A stretch of 64,000 nucleotides of DNA from Bos javanicus (GCF_032452875.1 NC_083876.1:8184001-8248000); one strand, 5' to 3'; counted from the first letter of the stretch, positions 33,601-46,474 are shown. Notes: generated by a model not told the origin, from the sequence alone. Made by a program: numbers and translations.

Positions 33601-36600
33601 ACTGTACACTCCTCTCTGAATATAAACTTGCCTCAGTCTGTCTTCCAATAAACCAAATTGTGGTCTTGTGGATCAAAGTAAATTGTATGATTGCCTGAAT
33701 TTCTGTGTGAATCTGTAATTGCGAAACCCAAAAGTCTATCTCCAAAAGTCTCAGTGCAATCATTTTGTTTTCTAATGTCTAGGGTAAGTTATTTTAAAAC
33801 ACATGGCAACTTTCAGAAACAGCATTTAAAAAAAAAAAAAAAAGGTGAATATTTGAATTCTCCATGTGCAGCAATCCAACGTGGTTTCTGACCGTACCTT
33901 TTACATTGCAACTGAAAACATTTGCTTTCCTTCAGGTTCACTGTGACCATTCTCTACAGGCTGAAATGAAGTTTCCCTCAAATCTTCTTCCATTATTACA
34001 TCTTGATGGATCGGCTTAAGGTTCAACAGTCTAATGACAATTCTTGCCGATCTATCTTCCCGAGGGAGTCATTAGCTTAAACACTGGTGTACTTTCTGGG
34101 CAACTTTGTGGTTTTCCCTTTCCCACTGTGGTTGTTCATTTATTTGTTTGAAATTAAAGACCTGCTTCACAATTTTTGTTGATAATGATGGCACCCCTGT
34201 ACATGGGATGTTAGAAAAAAATGTCTTCTACCGAGTTACTTTTCTTATTGTGTCGAGGCACCATGGTTGGTACAAGCAGAGCCATCTCTCCTGCAGTCGA
34301 ACCCACTCTGTTTGACCTCCTCCTCATCTCCATGGCCCCCGTCCCTATGCACACCCCTACTCCCAAAGCAAACCGCCTCCAGCATACCTTCATTCCCTTT
34401 GTAGTCTGTTTGCAGCCTCCCCAAACAACAACCAAAGGAAAAAGCAAGTAGCTAATGAAATACTAAAATAGCTTGAGAGAACTGTCTGTCCTATGGCCCC
34501 CAAGTAAGACGAGGACACTCCACCACTGACTTCCCTCCCAAGACAGAGCCCAGTTTTCTCCCCAAGAGTGTGACATCAATTGTGTGAATTTTAAACCAAT
34601 CACTGAGGAAGGAGGGAATCAGATCCTGCCAGCTGTTAGAGCCTCAGCTGCCACAAGCATCACAGCCTAAGTCACCTGAATATACCTCCAGGCACCAGAG
34701 CCCCCACAGAGCTGCCACTCCTTAGACAAGGGTGGGCTTCAGTCAAGGCCCAAGTTGTCAAAACCGCTAAAATTCCATCTTAGCACTTTTATATTGCTTT
34801 GACCAAAAGGAAAAAGAAAAGGGTGGGGGGGATGTTTTTCACTGCCTGTTCCCCTTCATAATTCCATAAGAATAGATTTGTTTCAAGCTTTGTAGCTCTG
34901 CCTCAGACTTCTTTGCAGCTGTATCTCCCAGCCACCCGTTTGCACAGCCTGTTGTGACTCACTGATACTTACATGCACATGGCACCAAATAGAGTTTCTG
35001 CCAGGTGTGCATGGTCTTGACGCCCCTTCCCCCAGGCCTCAGCATAGGATCTGCGACAAATGCAGGTGTGCCTTTCTATGCCATAACCTCCCCCATCACT
35101 CCCAGCCATGCACTGTTGGCTACACTGCAAATAGGGCTTTGCAGCCCAAGCCCAGAGCAAGGTCTGGCCTTCAGGTATGCTTCTGTCTGTAACGAATTGC
35201 CCTGCATCTTGTGCACCTCGTTTACAGAAGGTCAGCAGCTGCGTGATGCATGGTTGTGCAAGACACGGCCATTGCAGAATGACTTCATCTTCTTGGTTAA
35301 CAGGAAAGAAGCCTGTTAAAACCCCACGGAAACACTGAATTTTCTTAGTAGGCACTTTAATTGCCACCAGTTATTAATGCTCACACACCTCAGAACCAGA
35401 GTTGTGGCTGCAAGTCAACGACTCAGTTCCAGTTGCTAAATTCAGAGGATGAATTGTGTGGAAGATTATCAGAGTGAAAAGTGTGTGATGGGGCAAAATC
35501 ATTAATATAACTGAGTGATTACAGATCCTTTCCCAGGAGAAAATCAGACAGGAACAGGCCATTGAAATAGAAAATAGAATCCTGGAGGAGCCTGGCACGA
35601 GATTTGAGCTTTGTGGCTAAAAATAGCAAGGTTAATTACAGAAGGGAGTGACAGAAACAGGAAAGCAGCAATCACACCCAGCAGAAGTGCTGCAGCGGTG
35701 GTTCTAAAATACTTAGTAACAAGGTTGGTGGTGGAGCTGTTAAAACATTAACCCTTGAAGGCAGGAGATGCAGAGGAAAAACCCCGGGAGACAGGTAGGA
35801 CACCTCAAGCATAGGTCACTAGTGGCTTCAATTCACGTTTTGCTTGTCCTACAGATACAGATAACTACTTCCTGACTTGAGTAAGTTTTTAATTCTATTC
35901 ATCGGTATACAACTAACGCTCCTTAAATTCAAAAGTATGTGATGTTCAAATACACTTATGTAGCTCTATCTCCTTTTTACTCTCTGGCAAGCATTAGTGT
36001 TGTAATAAAAACAGAGTCTTTATTTCAAACAAATAAGTAAATACATTTCATAGCAAAATCTAAAACCCTAGCTAAGGAATTTTCTAGCCATTATGTGTTT
36101 ACCATATATAACAGTGCCACAGGCAAAATCCTGTGACACTCATTAAGGAAGTAATATAATTTTGTCAAAGATATGGTAAAGTTAACGTTAACATGAAAAT
36201 ATCTAAAGCAAGCTCCTAAAAAGGCTGACCTTTACTCAAAATACATTTTCTAAACATCTAGTATTCTAAGCCAAAGTTTATGACCTTTACTGGAATGATA
36301 GCAGATATTCCATTTATGTTAAGCTTTCACTTTAGTCAAAACTGATTGTACAGACAGAAAAAGCTTTGACTGAAACATTAAGATTAGCAATGAGAAATAA
36401 AATATTGAACACTGGAAATGGATTTCTAAGGAAACTTGGTCATCCTGTTCTTAACGTTTCTCACATTTTTGTGAGAATGTCTTCATTTACTTTTCTAGAA
36501 AATAGAAATGAAGGCTATTTTAGCCTGTGGGTATGTGTCTTCCTTGTGATAAACCTCAGAATTCTATCAATGATCTCTATTATGAATGTGATTCTTACCA

Positions 36601-36619
36601 TCATACATATTAGTAACCA
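33601..36619. other. Long unique stretch, free of ruminant repeats
   Basis: Contains an 18-A run near 33825-33843 and G-rich sequence near 34815-34832. Opposite-strand frames of 132 and 104 codons (34969-35367, 35005-35316) overlap in a GC-richer block. Neither shows a domain I know, and no flanking splice pattern was convincing. Confidence 0.5.
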
Positions 36620-36624
36620 TCATT

Positions 36625-36830
36625 TGAGTGTGTCTGCTACATAGCAGATGTGTGCTTACATGCATGGATTATAACTTGTCACTAAATAGGTGGATGTTAT
36701 TAACCCTATTTGAAGGAGTAGAGAACAATGGCTAAAGGAGTTTTAGTATTTCATTGAAAGATATATAATGCCCACTATTAAGCAGCAGAACTAGGATTCA
36801 AACATAGAAATACATAGTTTTCCCCCAAAG
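36625..36830 (-). mobile_element. Possible MIR, antisense, strongly diverged
   Basis: gtctgctacatagcagatgtgtgcttaca, taaataggtggatgttattaacccta and gcagcagaactaggattcaaac follow reverse MIR order but with low similarity. Confidence 0.45.
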
Positions 36831-37179
36831 ACTCTGCTGCTGCTTATTTCACATTTCCTTTATTATTATTATGAATTCAGCTTCCTTAGTACCATCAGAA
36901 TTAAGTAACTGCATTTATTTTTTAATATTCAGAATGGAGTGACTCACAATATTTTCCATATTTTTCTAACATGAAGCCCAGTTTACAGAATTCCCCAATT
37001 TTGTATAGATTGTGGTTTCTTCAATGAGGTAAGCCTATAGCAATCCCTAACCTAATGGCAAACATTTCCTAGAGATAGTGGAAATAGAATGAAAGCTTCT
37101 TATTAAGAGAGGTTGCAGATTGTTCCCGAGGTCACCCCAGCTCTCTCCCTTGTTTAGAAAACAATATAGAAGACATAGT

Positions 37180-37206
37180 ATATGTATATGTGTATATGTG
37201 TGTCTG

Positions 37207-37237
<31 letters not shown>

Positions 37238-37246
37238 GTATATGTA
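37180..37246. repeat. Compound TA/TG microsatellite
   Basis: tatgtatatgtgtatatgtgtg, then gtgtgtgtgt, then about 11 TA units and a tatgtatatgta end, immediately left of an L1. Confidence 0.93.
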
Positions 37247-37250
37247 CAGT

Positions 37251-37850
37251 TCTTTTTGTCTATTGAAGCATAGTTGATTTATAATATTACATTAATTTCA
37301 GGTACACAGCATAGTAGTTCAGTATTTTTACAGGTTATACTCCATTAAATTATTATTATAAGATTATGGCTATAATTTCCTGTGTTGTATTAATATAATA
37401 TATCCTTCTTGCTTATCTATTTTATACACAGTAGTTTATATCTCTTAATCTTGTACTCCTATCTTGCCCTTTCCTGCTTTCTCCACTGCTAGTAACCAGT
37501 AGTTTTTTTTCTCTGACTTTGTTTCTGTTTTGCTATATACAGTTTATTTTTTAGATACCCCGTATAAGTGATTTCTTCTCTGATTTTGCCCTTGACCTAT
37601 TGTTTTTTAGTGGCATGTTTAGTCTGCAGATGTTTGCTCTTCTCCTCTTTTTTTCTGTAATTGAGTTCGAGTTTCCTACCATTGTAGCCAGAGAAAAAAT
37701 GCTTGATTAAATTTCTCGAATTTGTTGAGATTTGTTTTGTGGCCTAGCATGTGATCTCTCCTGGAGACTGCTCCAATGTAGACTTGAAAAGAGTGTGTAC
37801 ATAGTATCCATTTTGGTCTCAGAAGGTTTCTGAAGCAGATCAAGGAGTCT
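37251..37850 (-). mobile_element. L1 LINE, antisense, with large internal deletion
   Basis: 37251-37570 is the L1 3' end (gaagcatagttgatttataat; ataccccgtataagtgattt). 37575-37850 jumps to the endonuclease part of ORF2 in the same orientation: the minus strand there reads SRRDHMLGHKTNLNKF, which matches the L1 endonuclease signature around its catalytic Asp/His. The whole reverse-transcriptase region between them is absent. Confidence 0.82.
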
Positions 37851-40791
37851 TGAACAGAATGCATTAGTTTATTTGCTTGGTTTGTGGGATATCCTTTGTC
37901 AGCTCTTACTTCCATTCCTCCACCCTGGTTCCACTCTATTCTGCTCCAGATCCCAGGGAACTGCACTTGTCACATTCCACTGCCTCCTGCCTCCTGGGCA
38001 GGCTGGCTCGTGGGACACTCTGGAGGAGGATTAGAGAGAGGAGGTGGTGAGAAGACAGTCTTTCTCTGCTTACAGTGGCTGCACTGCCTCTGGGATTCTG
38101 GTTCGCATTGGGCTGTCCCATTTCCCACCCAGCAGCCCTCACATGTGTTCAGCTCCCACTGGAAGGCTCCAGCACTGGTCTTTGGCCAGCCTCTCCCAAC
38201 ATTTGCAGGACCCACGGTGAGGCTGCAAAAGGATGCCCCCAAATATGTAAAATAATCAAAAGTTATATGAAGCAAATACAAGCTCAAAGCATTTCCCACT
38301 TTCCTGTTTGACAAATACACCTGAATGATGACAGATTTAAAAATAAAATCATTTTCTTGGGAATCCACAGGATAAATACCTTTTTTCCTTGCTCCTTAGG
38401 GTGGGGCATTTACTTCCCACACACTGCAGCTTATGTCTGTCATTCCTCTTCTCCACATCTAGAATCTCTGAGAATCCCATTAAGTGGAGATTTTGCCTTA
38501 CTCTAGCCAATCCAATCCAAGAATTATCTGCCCACAGGTGTCCACTAATCCCCTAATCACATTGACACTGACGCTTTATGTTCCTCAGAGGAACCTAGAG
38601 CTGGAAGGCCAGGTTCAGGTTCAGAACTCTCAGGCCACGAGCTTGCGACCCACCCCCTCTCCTGCCTCTCTTGGTTCCTGTCCACACGGTGAGGAGCTTC
38701 AAGTGCACTTACATGGATACTGCAGACCCCATGCTCACCCTGCCAAACACTACCAGCAACTTGTCTCCTGAGAATAACCGCATGCTCTTGGCTCCAGGTA
38801 TCTGTGCCATCTGAGAGACAACAGACCCAGGAAAAAGACCCCTTCCAGCCCTAGAGGAAAGCTTTGTCCATTCAGATGAGAAGGCCAAGACCTAGGACAT
38901 GGTCTAGGAAGGGGCAGAGCTTGTTCTCTGGGAAGGTATGTCTTCTTGACTCAGAGGTATTTTTTTTTCTCTCTCTCTGGAAGGTAGGAAACTTCCCTCC
39001 AGCTAGGAAGAAATATCACTGGGGAGGAGCAGAGAGAGGCGTTCTAACGTGAAGAGCCCAGAGCAGCTTTCACTTTGCCCAGGTCTAAGGGTTTGAGGAG
39101 TCCCCTGAGTATGGTGATGATGGAAGCTTCCCACACATGTCCCATCTGGGTCACATCACTGTCCTCTGCTGGTCTCCTCAGCTCGTCTCACCCATGTTTG
39201 ACTAGTCCCCTGTATTGAATTACTTCTATTTGCAACACCTAGAAAGTTTTCTGTTTTCCTGACTGTACTATCATTGATATAGCTCATTGAAAAGCTTTTT
39301 AAAAAGTATAGATTGCAGTGATCTTTCCTGTGCACAGTTGGTCATTCTGTGCATGCATCTGAACTAAAGAGAACAGGCCCCCTGATAGAGTCAGAGATAT
39401 AAAATGTTTTCTGACAATTGAAATCTTTTACCAACACATGCACATTTCATAATTCATATTTCAGAAGGCGTTATATATTTAGATGTACCTAAATTTGTTG
39501 TGCAGTTACAAGGTAAATAGGACAGATGGAGAAAAATAGAAGTGGGATATTTCAGCATGCCAGGCAGAGGGATGGGGAAGTGGTAGTGATTCAACTAAAT
39601 GCTGCCTCTTACCTAATATAGAGCCTTTGATGGTGAGCAGCAGCCTTTGGGTTCTCTGCAACTCGCTCTGACACTTCCCACATTGGCCCTCTTTCACGTG
39701 TCATTCTACTGGGGCAGTGCACTGCTAGTTCTTAAAATAAGACCTACACATATGGTACTTATATAATGGAAATAAAACCTGTGCAGTGGGGCCTGGAAAT
39801 GTTCACATTTGTTCTCTTGATAACGCTTCAGGAGATATGCTGCCTGAGTTACATAATGATTTAGTTCCTAGATTTGTTGTTCTTTGTTTTTTCCTGGAAG
39901 GCACAAGAATTTGACATATATCTGACTTCTGATCTTTTTTTTTTTTACTAAAGAATAAGATTTTATATTTTAAAAAATCCTAATTTGAGTGCCAAAACTT
40001 CTATTCTGTATTCTATGTCACCATATCCACATCATCACTGGGAACATAGTTACTGATAAAAATCACGATCTGTTTTTCCTGTACTGTTTCTCCTCTTCTG
40101 TGCCTTTGCTCATAACCCTTTCTCACTGCATCATGCATGCTCTGGCTGACCCGGCAGACACTGCCAAGACTTGACAATAGAGGTAAAAGGAAAGTAATCA
40201 GCTTGACTGCTGGATGATACTAAAAACTGCAGCCAATTTTCAATTATCCATGTTAGGAGATGAAAAGATCTTTGAAATCAAGACCTAATCTATAAATAAC
40301 AAACAACAATAGAAACAAAACAACTAGAGCTGCATGTGATCAATAGTCACAGACCTTTCCTGTTCTTTTTAGTCAGGATTTCTGAAGTAGTCATCAGAGC
40401 CTTGTGGTTGAGAAACAGATCGAGCCGTAGGTCAGGACTGAGGCAGGTAAAACTGGCCTGAGGAAATTGGCCTTAATTTTTAGGTGACTAGTAATCCTGC
40501 TCCCCCCACCGTCTCCAAACTGAACTTCCTCTCCTGGACACACAGGCAGATCAGAGAGAGGGCCTGCGTTTTCTCACCAGAGGGCTGAGCGATCTGAGAG
40601 TGGGCAACCTGCCCCCAAGGCTGAGAGAAGGCATACCATATGGGAACAATAGTGTTTAACCCTTTAAACCACTCAGCAGAGAGAGAAGAGAGGTGATTGC
40701 AATCATCACCACGGTTACTCTTCCGTCCTGGGAGAAGACGCTTCCTCATGCAAACACCAGGGCAGGGAGCAGAGCTCCGTAACACTTGTAT
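37851..40791. other. Unique, partly GC-richer stretch
   Basis: Frames of 123 and 132 codons on opposite strands at 37884-38368 and of 95 codons at 38484-38768 match no family I know. Poly-T at about 39937-39949. No ruminant repeat seen. Confidence 0.5.
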
Positions 40792-40803
40792 CTGAACTGT
40801 TAA

Positions 40804-40904
40804 GCATGTGATAGTCGCTCAGTCATGCCCGACTCGTTGTGACCCCATGGACAGCAGGGATTTCCCAGGCAAAGACACTGGAATGGGTTGCCATTTCCTT
40901 CTCC
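40804..40904 (-). mobile_element. Bov-A monomer SINE, 101 bp, perfect 12-bp target duplication
   Basis: Only the Bov-A unit (gcatgtgatagtcgctcag ... gggttgccatttccttctcc) with no tRNA head and no second monomer. ctgaactgttaa is repeated perfectly at 40792-40803 and 40905-40916. Confidence 0.93.
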
Positions 40905-40916
40905 CTGAACTGTTAA

Positions 40917-42115
40917 AGATATGCAATATTCTACCTTTACTGTTGACAGTACTAGACCGTTCTTCAAAGAGTCAAAGAAGGAAAATCAATAATTTATAAG
41001 CTATATAATCAACTGCAAAATCATGAAGAGTTGTGTGCTTGTATTTATTTTCTCCAGTTGTTTGTCCTATTCCAAATGTTGGCCAGAAGTCATGTTGACA
41101 TCTTGGTGGGGGATCAGAGAATGTGTTTCCTATTGGACGGAATAGTAGCATCATGTTTGCATGTATAGAGTGTTAATGATATCTTCCAGCTAGTCTGAGT
41201 TGCTGTGTTACCCTCACTACTTCTGTTGAAATTTAAGCCAACTGATAAATTGTGCTTTGTTGGTGACTCCCACCAAACATGGAACCGCCTGTCATAATAT
41301 CCATGTTAACTAAGTTGAATTGTCAAAGTGAGATGGGGTTATTATTGTTAATAGCTGTAATAAGTACAATCGACAGAATTGCACTACACATTTCAAGAAA
41401 TTAAATGAACTCATGAAGATTAATCATGTTAAATAACCAGCATAGATGTTTATTTCGTATAATAATGTTACAAACAAGAGACTCAGCATTATTTCCAGTC
41501 TCATCATTATTTTCTTACTTATTTTATTTCTTCTTGCTAACCCCACTTCTCCCAAATGCACATTTTGGGACATGGCAATATTTTTCAAGCTTTAATAGGA
41601 ATTTATGTCTTTCTTAAAAATAATTAGATCCCTCAACATGTCAGAGAAATATGAGACAGAGTATCTTTTAGCTCAAGTAACATTCCAGCACAGAAGGTGA
41701 TGAAAATTTATTATCTGAAAATTACTCCGTGTCAAGTGAATGGTCATATTCTCACTTGAATTCCTCAAAAACAGATGGCCACTCTCAAAGTAATAAAAAT
41801 AACTCCCCTTACTTACCAAGCTTAAAAAAAAAACAAAAAAAAAACTTGAATTGTGTTTTCCTCATACCTGTCCTATCCTCCTTCTTCATAAGGAAGAGGA
41901 GACCAAGATATGATACTTGATGGTACCCTCAAGAGAATAGTCTGAAGCCACCTTGCAACTTGTCCTCAATTTCATGGGACCTCATGGCTCATTAGACCCC
42001 ATACTAGTATTATAATTGACCCATTCATATACACTCTTCATTGTGAAAATTTGTGACCTTTTAAAAAGTTGTTTTGAGGATATCAAGTGCATGTCCACAG
42101 AGTGAAATCAGAGTT
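40917..42115. other. Unique AT-rich stretch
   Basis: An A-rich run near 41823-41847 is the only low-complexity item. Frames up to 63 codons, unrecognised. Confidence 0.5.
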
Positions 42116-42122
42116 TGGTTAT

Positions 42123-42353
42123 ATAATGCATGTGTGCATGCTACATCACTTTAGTCATGTCTGACTTTTTGCAACCCTGTGGACTGTAGCTGGCCAGGCA
42201 CCTCCCTCTGTGGGATTCTCTATGCAAGTATATTGGAGTGGACTGCCATGACCTCTTCCAGGGGATCTTCCCAACCAGAGGATTGAACCCACGTCTCTTA
42301 CGTCTCCTGCATTGGCAGGCAGGTTCTTTACCACTAGCACCACCTGGGAAACC
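42123..42353 (-). mobile_element. Bov-tA SINE with 7-bp target duplication
   Basis: Antisense copy of the caccactagcaccacctgg subtype; its head carries a partly doubled tctcttacgtctcctgc. tggttat flanks it at 42116-42122 and 42354-42360. Confidence 0.9.
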
Positions 42354-42579
42354 TGGTTATCACAGGCTTAGATTATTGTCTTGCCACATTGAAACAACAT
42401 TTGGCACAACTCCCATCTCTTTTGTGTCTTTACTCGGATCAACCTGATTGATGCACATCTGAATCAACCATAGAAACTACAAATTTGGTCAACAACACTT
42501 GGTACTTTTAGTTTTGTGGTGATGATAGTGGAGATCATGGCTGTCCCCAGTAGAGATTATGGAGATTATTTGTCAATAT

Positions 42580-43435
42580 GTTCAGTTCAGTTCAGTCACT
42601 CAGTCATGTCCCATTCTTTGCAACCCTGTGAACTGCAGCATGCCAGGCCTCCGTGTCCATCACCAACTTCTGGAGTTTACCCAAACTCATGTCCATTGAG
42701 TTGTGATGCCATCCATCCGTCTCATCCTCTGTCATCCCCTTCTCTTCCTGCCCTCAGTCTTTCCCAGCATCAGGGTCTTTTCAAAAGAGTCAGCTCTTTG
42801 CATCAGGTGGCCAAAGTATTGGAGTTTCAGCTTCAACATCAGTCCTTCTGATGAACACCCAGGACTGATTTCCTTTAGGATGAACTGGTTGGATCTCCTT
42901 GTAGTCCAAGGGACTCTCAAGAGTCTTCTCCAACACCACAGTTCAAAAGCATCAATTCTTCACTGCTCAAATTTCTTTATAGTCCAACTCTCACATCCAT
43001 ACATGACTACTGGAAAAACCTTGACTCCATGGACCTTTGTTGACAAAGTAATGTCTCTGCTTTTTAATATGCTGTCTAGGTTGGTCGTAACTTTCCTTCC
43101 AAGGAGTAAGTGTCTTTTAATTTCATGGTTGCAGTCACCACCTGCAGTATTTTTTGAGCCCAAAAAAATAAAGTCTGACACTGTTCCCACTGTTTCCCCA
43201 TGTTTCATGTTGCAATGAAGTGATGGGACCAGATGCCATGATCTTCGTTTTCTGAATGTTGAGCTTTAAGCCAACTTTCTCACTCTCCTCTTTCACTTTC
43301 ATCAAGAGGCTCTTTAGTTCTTCACTTTCTGCCATAAGTGTGGTGTCATCTGCATATCTGAGGTTATTGATATTTCTCCCAGCAATCTTGATTCCAGCCT
43401 GTGCTTCATCCAGTCCAGCGTTTTTCATTATGTGA
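42580..43435 (-). mobile_element. BovB LINE 3' part, antisense, 5'-truncated
   Basis: Starts with the reversed BovB 3' terminus (ttcagttcagttcagtcactc) and continues through the C-terminal region into the reverse transcriptase. It breaks at about 43435 after cagcgtttttcattatg. No convincing target duplication. Confidence 0.93.
43135..43435 (-). pseudogene. BovB reverse-transcriptase fragment with intact YADD box
   Basis: The minus frame reads MKNAGLDEAQAGIKIAGRN, then NNLRYADDTTLMAES (YADD is RT motif C with both catalytic aspartates), then VGLKLNIQKTKIM. It shifts frame after GPITS. Upstream codons of the 132-codon frame (43436-43533) are unique DNA, not BovB. Confidence 0.9.
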
Positions 43436-45572
43436 CATTGACAGAACCAATATAATCCAGCACAATAAATACTAAGGAAATTTGACTCTGTAAATTCCTG
43501 CCTGCTTTTTATTAATAAAATACTATAGATCACTTTTTAAAGTTTTTGGAAAACTCTACCTCACGAAAACTCTATTTGAGGATACTTTTTAAGGTTAAGT
43601 TACTTAAAGTTCATTCATTTCCTATCACTAGGGTGTGAGGAAGGCAAAGAAGAGCTCTGACATCTCCCCTCACCCACAGCAATCAGGTGGCTAAAGCTGG
43701 TACAGAGAGAGGGACGATGGATGTTGGGTTTGGCCTTAAATGAGAGGAGAACTGCACGTTTGCAAGAGGTTCATGTATCCTATAAGATGGACTCGGAAGG
43801 GCACCGGCTGGTGTTCAGGAGAAAGAGCCAAGCAAATGAACAGGAGGGGTCCTTTCTGAGTTGCACTTGAAATAGGCATTTTAGTTTTGCTTATTTATGA
43901 CACTGTTTTTAACAGGAAAGATACATTCCAAGTAAATTTCTGTCACTTTACTTTTTTTTTTTAATGTGTATCCTTCCTGCCATTAGTTTTGGCCTTCCAT
44001 AGAGAGAGCTCATGGTTTAAACCCTGTTCCTCCACTTATTAAGTATGTTTAGTTTTGTTCCTTGGTCTCGGGAAGTTTCTGTGAGTTGAGGCCACTCAGG
44101 AGTTACTGTGAGTCATATGAAACCATATACAAGGCAGTCCATGGCACTAAGTCTCTTCCTCTTGTAAATTAAAATAAATAAATTAAAAAAAAAAAAAGAA
44201 AGAAATGCACTGGACAATCATTAAAAATGTCAAGGAAGACTTTTTGTGGAAATAGAGGAAAAAGACACTTGCAACGGGACAAAGAGATTGACTCAACTCT
44301 GCTGAATCAAAAAGTGAGAGGATTATTGAACACTGGGGTTAGTGACTGGAGAAGCCCTGGGGGATGGTGGGGAAGGTTAATTGTTCTTCGCACAGAGACT
44401 GGGAGCAAGTGCTGCCTTCCTGACATGGCTCCCTGGTCCTTGAGAAAGACATCCTGAGTGGCAGAAAAGATTTACATCTCCAGGGGTCAGAGAAACAGTT
44501 GCAATTCCAAGTTTCTTAAAGTGAATGCTCTAAGGAAAGGGAAATGGGCCTCCTGCAGTGAGAGAAAGTCTGTCTGACATTGAGTCGAGGATGGGGTGGG
44601 AAGACCTTGGTGATCCTTCTCACCATGGGTATCCTGGGTACCTCACACTCAGCGTTTTTCCATCTCACAAAGTTGTGGCTTTTATTCACTTCCTTTCACA
44701 TCATCTGATTCTTTTGGAGTGCATTTTTTCTTCAGCTTTTCCTGGTTGTTTTGTTTTGTTGACTTTCATTCTAGGTCTTCTACGCAATAAAAAGTATTAT
44801 TTTTAAAATGATCTGTAAAACTGACCTATCTCTAGATGACCTTTGTTTCGTGGGAGGCCTAGGAATAACAGCTTTTATTTTCGAGACTTTGGTGTTTGCT
44901 TTAGTCATAAACTGGAACCACATCATTAGCTTAATTATAATCTATGAATTGTGCTTCTTCTCTGAAGGACATTGTCCTTGACCTCAACACACTTTTCTTC
45001 ACACTGTGATTGTTCTCAAGGTTCAAATGCTGCTATAGCTCCACTGTAGACTTTTAATTTTTTATGATTTTGACTTTTCTATTTTTTTTTTCCATTCAAT
45101 AATATTCTTCTAATTAAAACATTTTAGACAAATCATAAGTTTAAAGAAAAGGGGTTTATACACTTCTAATTTCCAAGTTTAACCACATTTTTACCACTTT
45201 CATAACTGAATAGCAAAGCAACTCAAACTTTTAATCCTTGGGTTATTAGTGTTGTAGGTTTTCTTCTCAAAATTTTATTTAGTGCATTATTAAATCTTTG
45301 TAGAAAACCTCCTTTGTTTTCTCCAGACTTTGAGTCAAAACAAAAATATATCATCCATGTGGCTTGAACATATTAAGTAAATTTAATCCTCTGATATTAG
45401 GATTTCAAAGAATTTTTTTTTTTTAATCAAATGTTCTGTCTTCTCCCTGGGACAGTCTGTTTCTGAGACTCTTTTCCTACTCACATGGGAGTGTAAGTAC
45501 AGCTCCTTGAGCTTAAAATGAAATTATTAATAGATATCTTAGATGCTGCAACTGTCTTTTTTCTGTTTTAAC
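43436..45572. other. Unique stretch
   Basis: 44010-44160 weakly resembles MIR sense order (ggtttaaaccctgttcctccacttattaag). A-rich tract at 44170-44206. The 76- and 82-codon frames at 44227-44803 are not recognised. Confidence 0.5.
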
Positions 45573-46070
45573 TGCAGGTCTTCCTTGACTTAAAATGGGC
45601 TTATGTCCTGAAAAGCCCATCATACATTGAAAATATTGTAACTGGAGGTGCATTTAATACACCGAAACTACCGACCATCGTCGTTTAGCCCAGCCGAATT
45701 TACACATGCTCAGACATTTATAACAGCTGAGCAAAACCATGTAAAGAAAAGTCTGTTTTATAATAAAGTGCTGAGAATCTCATGTAATTTCTGGAATACT
45801 GTACTGAAATGAAAAGCAGAATGGCTGTCTGGGTACAGAATAGTTGTCAATGTATCAGTTGTTCACCTTCGTGACCTTGGGTCTCACTGGGAGCTGTGGA
45901 TCTCTGCCCCTGCCCAGCATCATGGAAGAGGATCAGACCACATGCCCCTAGCCCAGAAAAAGATCAAAACCAAACTTTGAAGTAAGGTTCAAAGTGAAGT
46001 GAATACTGTCATTTTCACGCCATCATAAAGTTTAAAAATTGTAAATTGAACCATAAGTCTGGAACCAGCT
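45573..46070 (+). mobile_element. Tigger-type DNA transposon remnant (MER6-like)
   Basis: Left end gcaggtcttccttgacttaaaatggg and right end accataagtctggaacc resemble the inverted termini of MER6-like Tigger elements. Internal blocks (tttataataaagtgctgagaatctcatgtaat; actgggagctgtggatctctgcccctgcccagcatca) match the copy at 7175-7659 in reverse. The longer of the two copies. No transposase frame. Confidence 0.75.
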
Positions 46071-46474
46071 GGCTATTGATTTGAAATCTTAGCTACTATA
46101 AACTCAAGTGAAAGTTAATTTTTTTCTTCTTTCAGTCTTTGTATGTCGAAACAGTTGTTTCTTATACTATTCCATTTTTTGCCATACTGAATGCTACAGT
46201 TGACTATTCAGAAGTTGGTAATGAATTATACTCCTATTTTAGCTTGCTGCATATTTGGAGGTATAGTATTTCTTTGTTTTTCTCAGCTTATCTGCCTCTA
46301 GAGTAAGGGTAGCTCTTTCTATCAGCATTGTCAGTTTTGAAGGCATGTACTAGTCTATTTTCTAAAATGGTTTTCAAATGAAGTATTCTAGCTAATAGCA
46401 TGTTCTGGTGTCTAAGCCTGTTGTGTACCATACATTAATCATAATTTTCAAATACTTCAGAGGAAGTATAGTCA

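Noticed and set aside
34969..35367. A possible exon or small gene with overlapping 132- and 104-codon frames on opposite strands
   Set aside because: No domain recognised, no convincing splice sites or start context, and frames of this size arise by chance in GC-richer DNA. Cross-species conservation would be needed.
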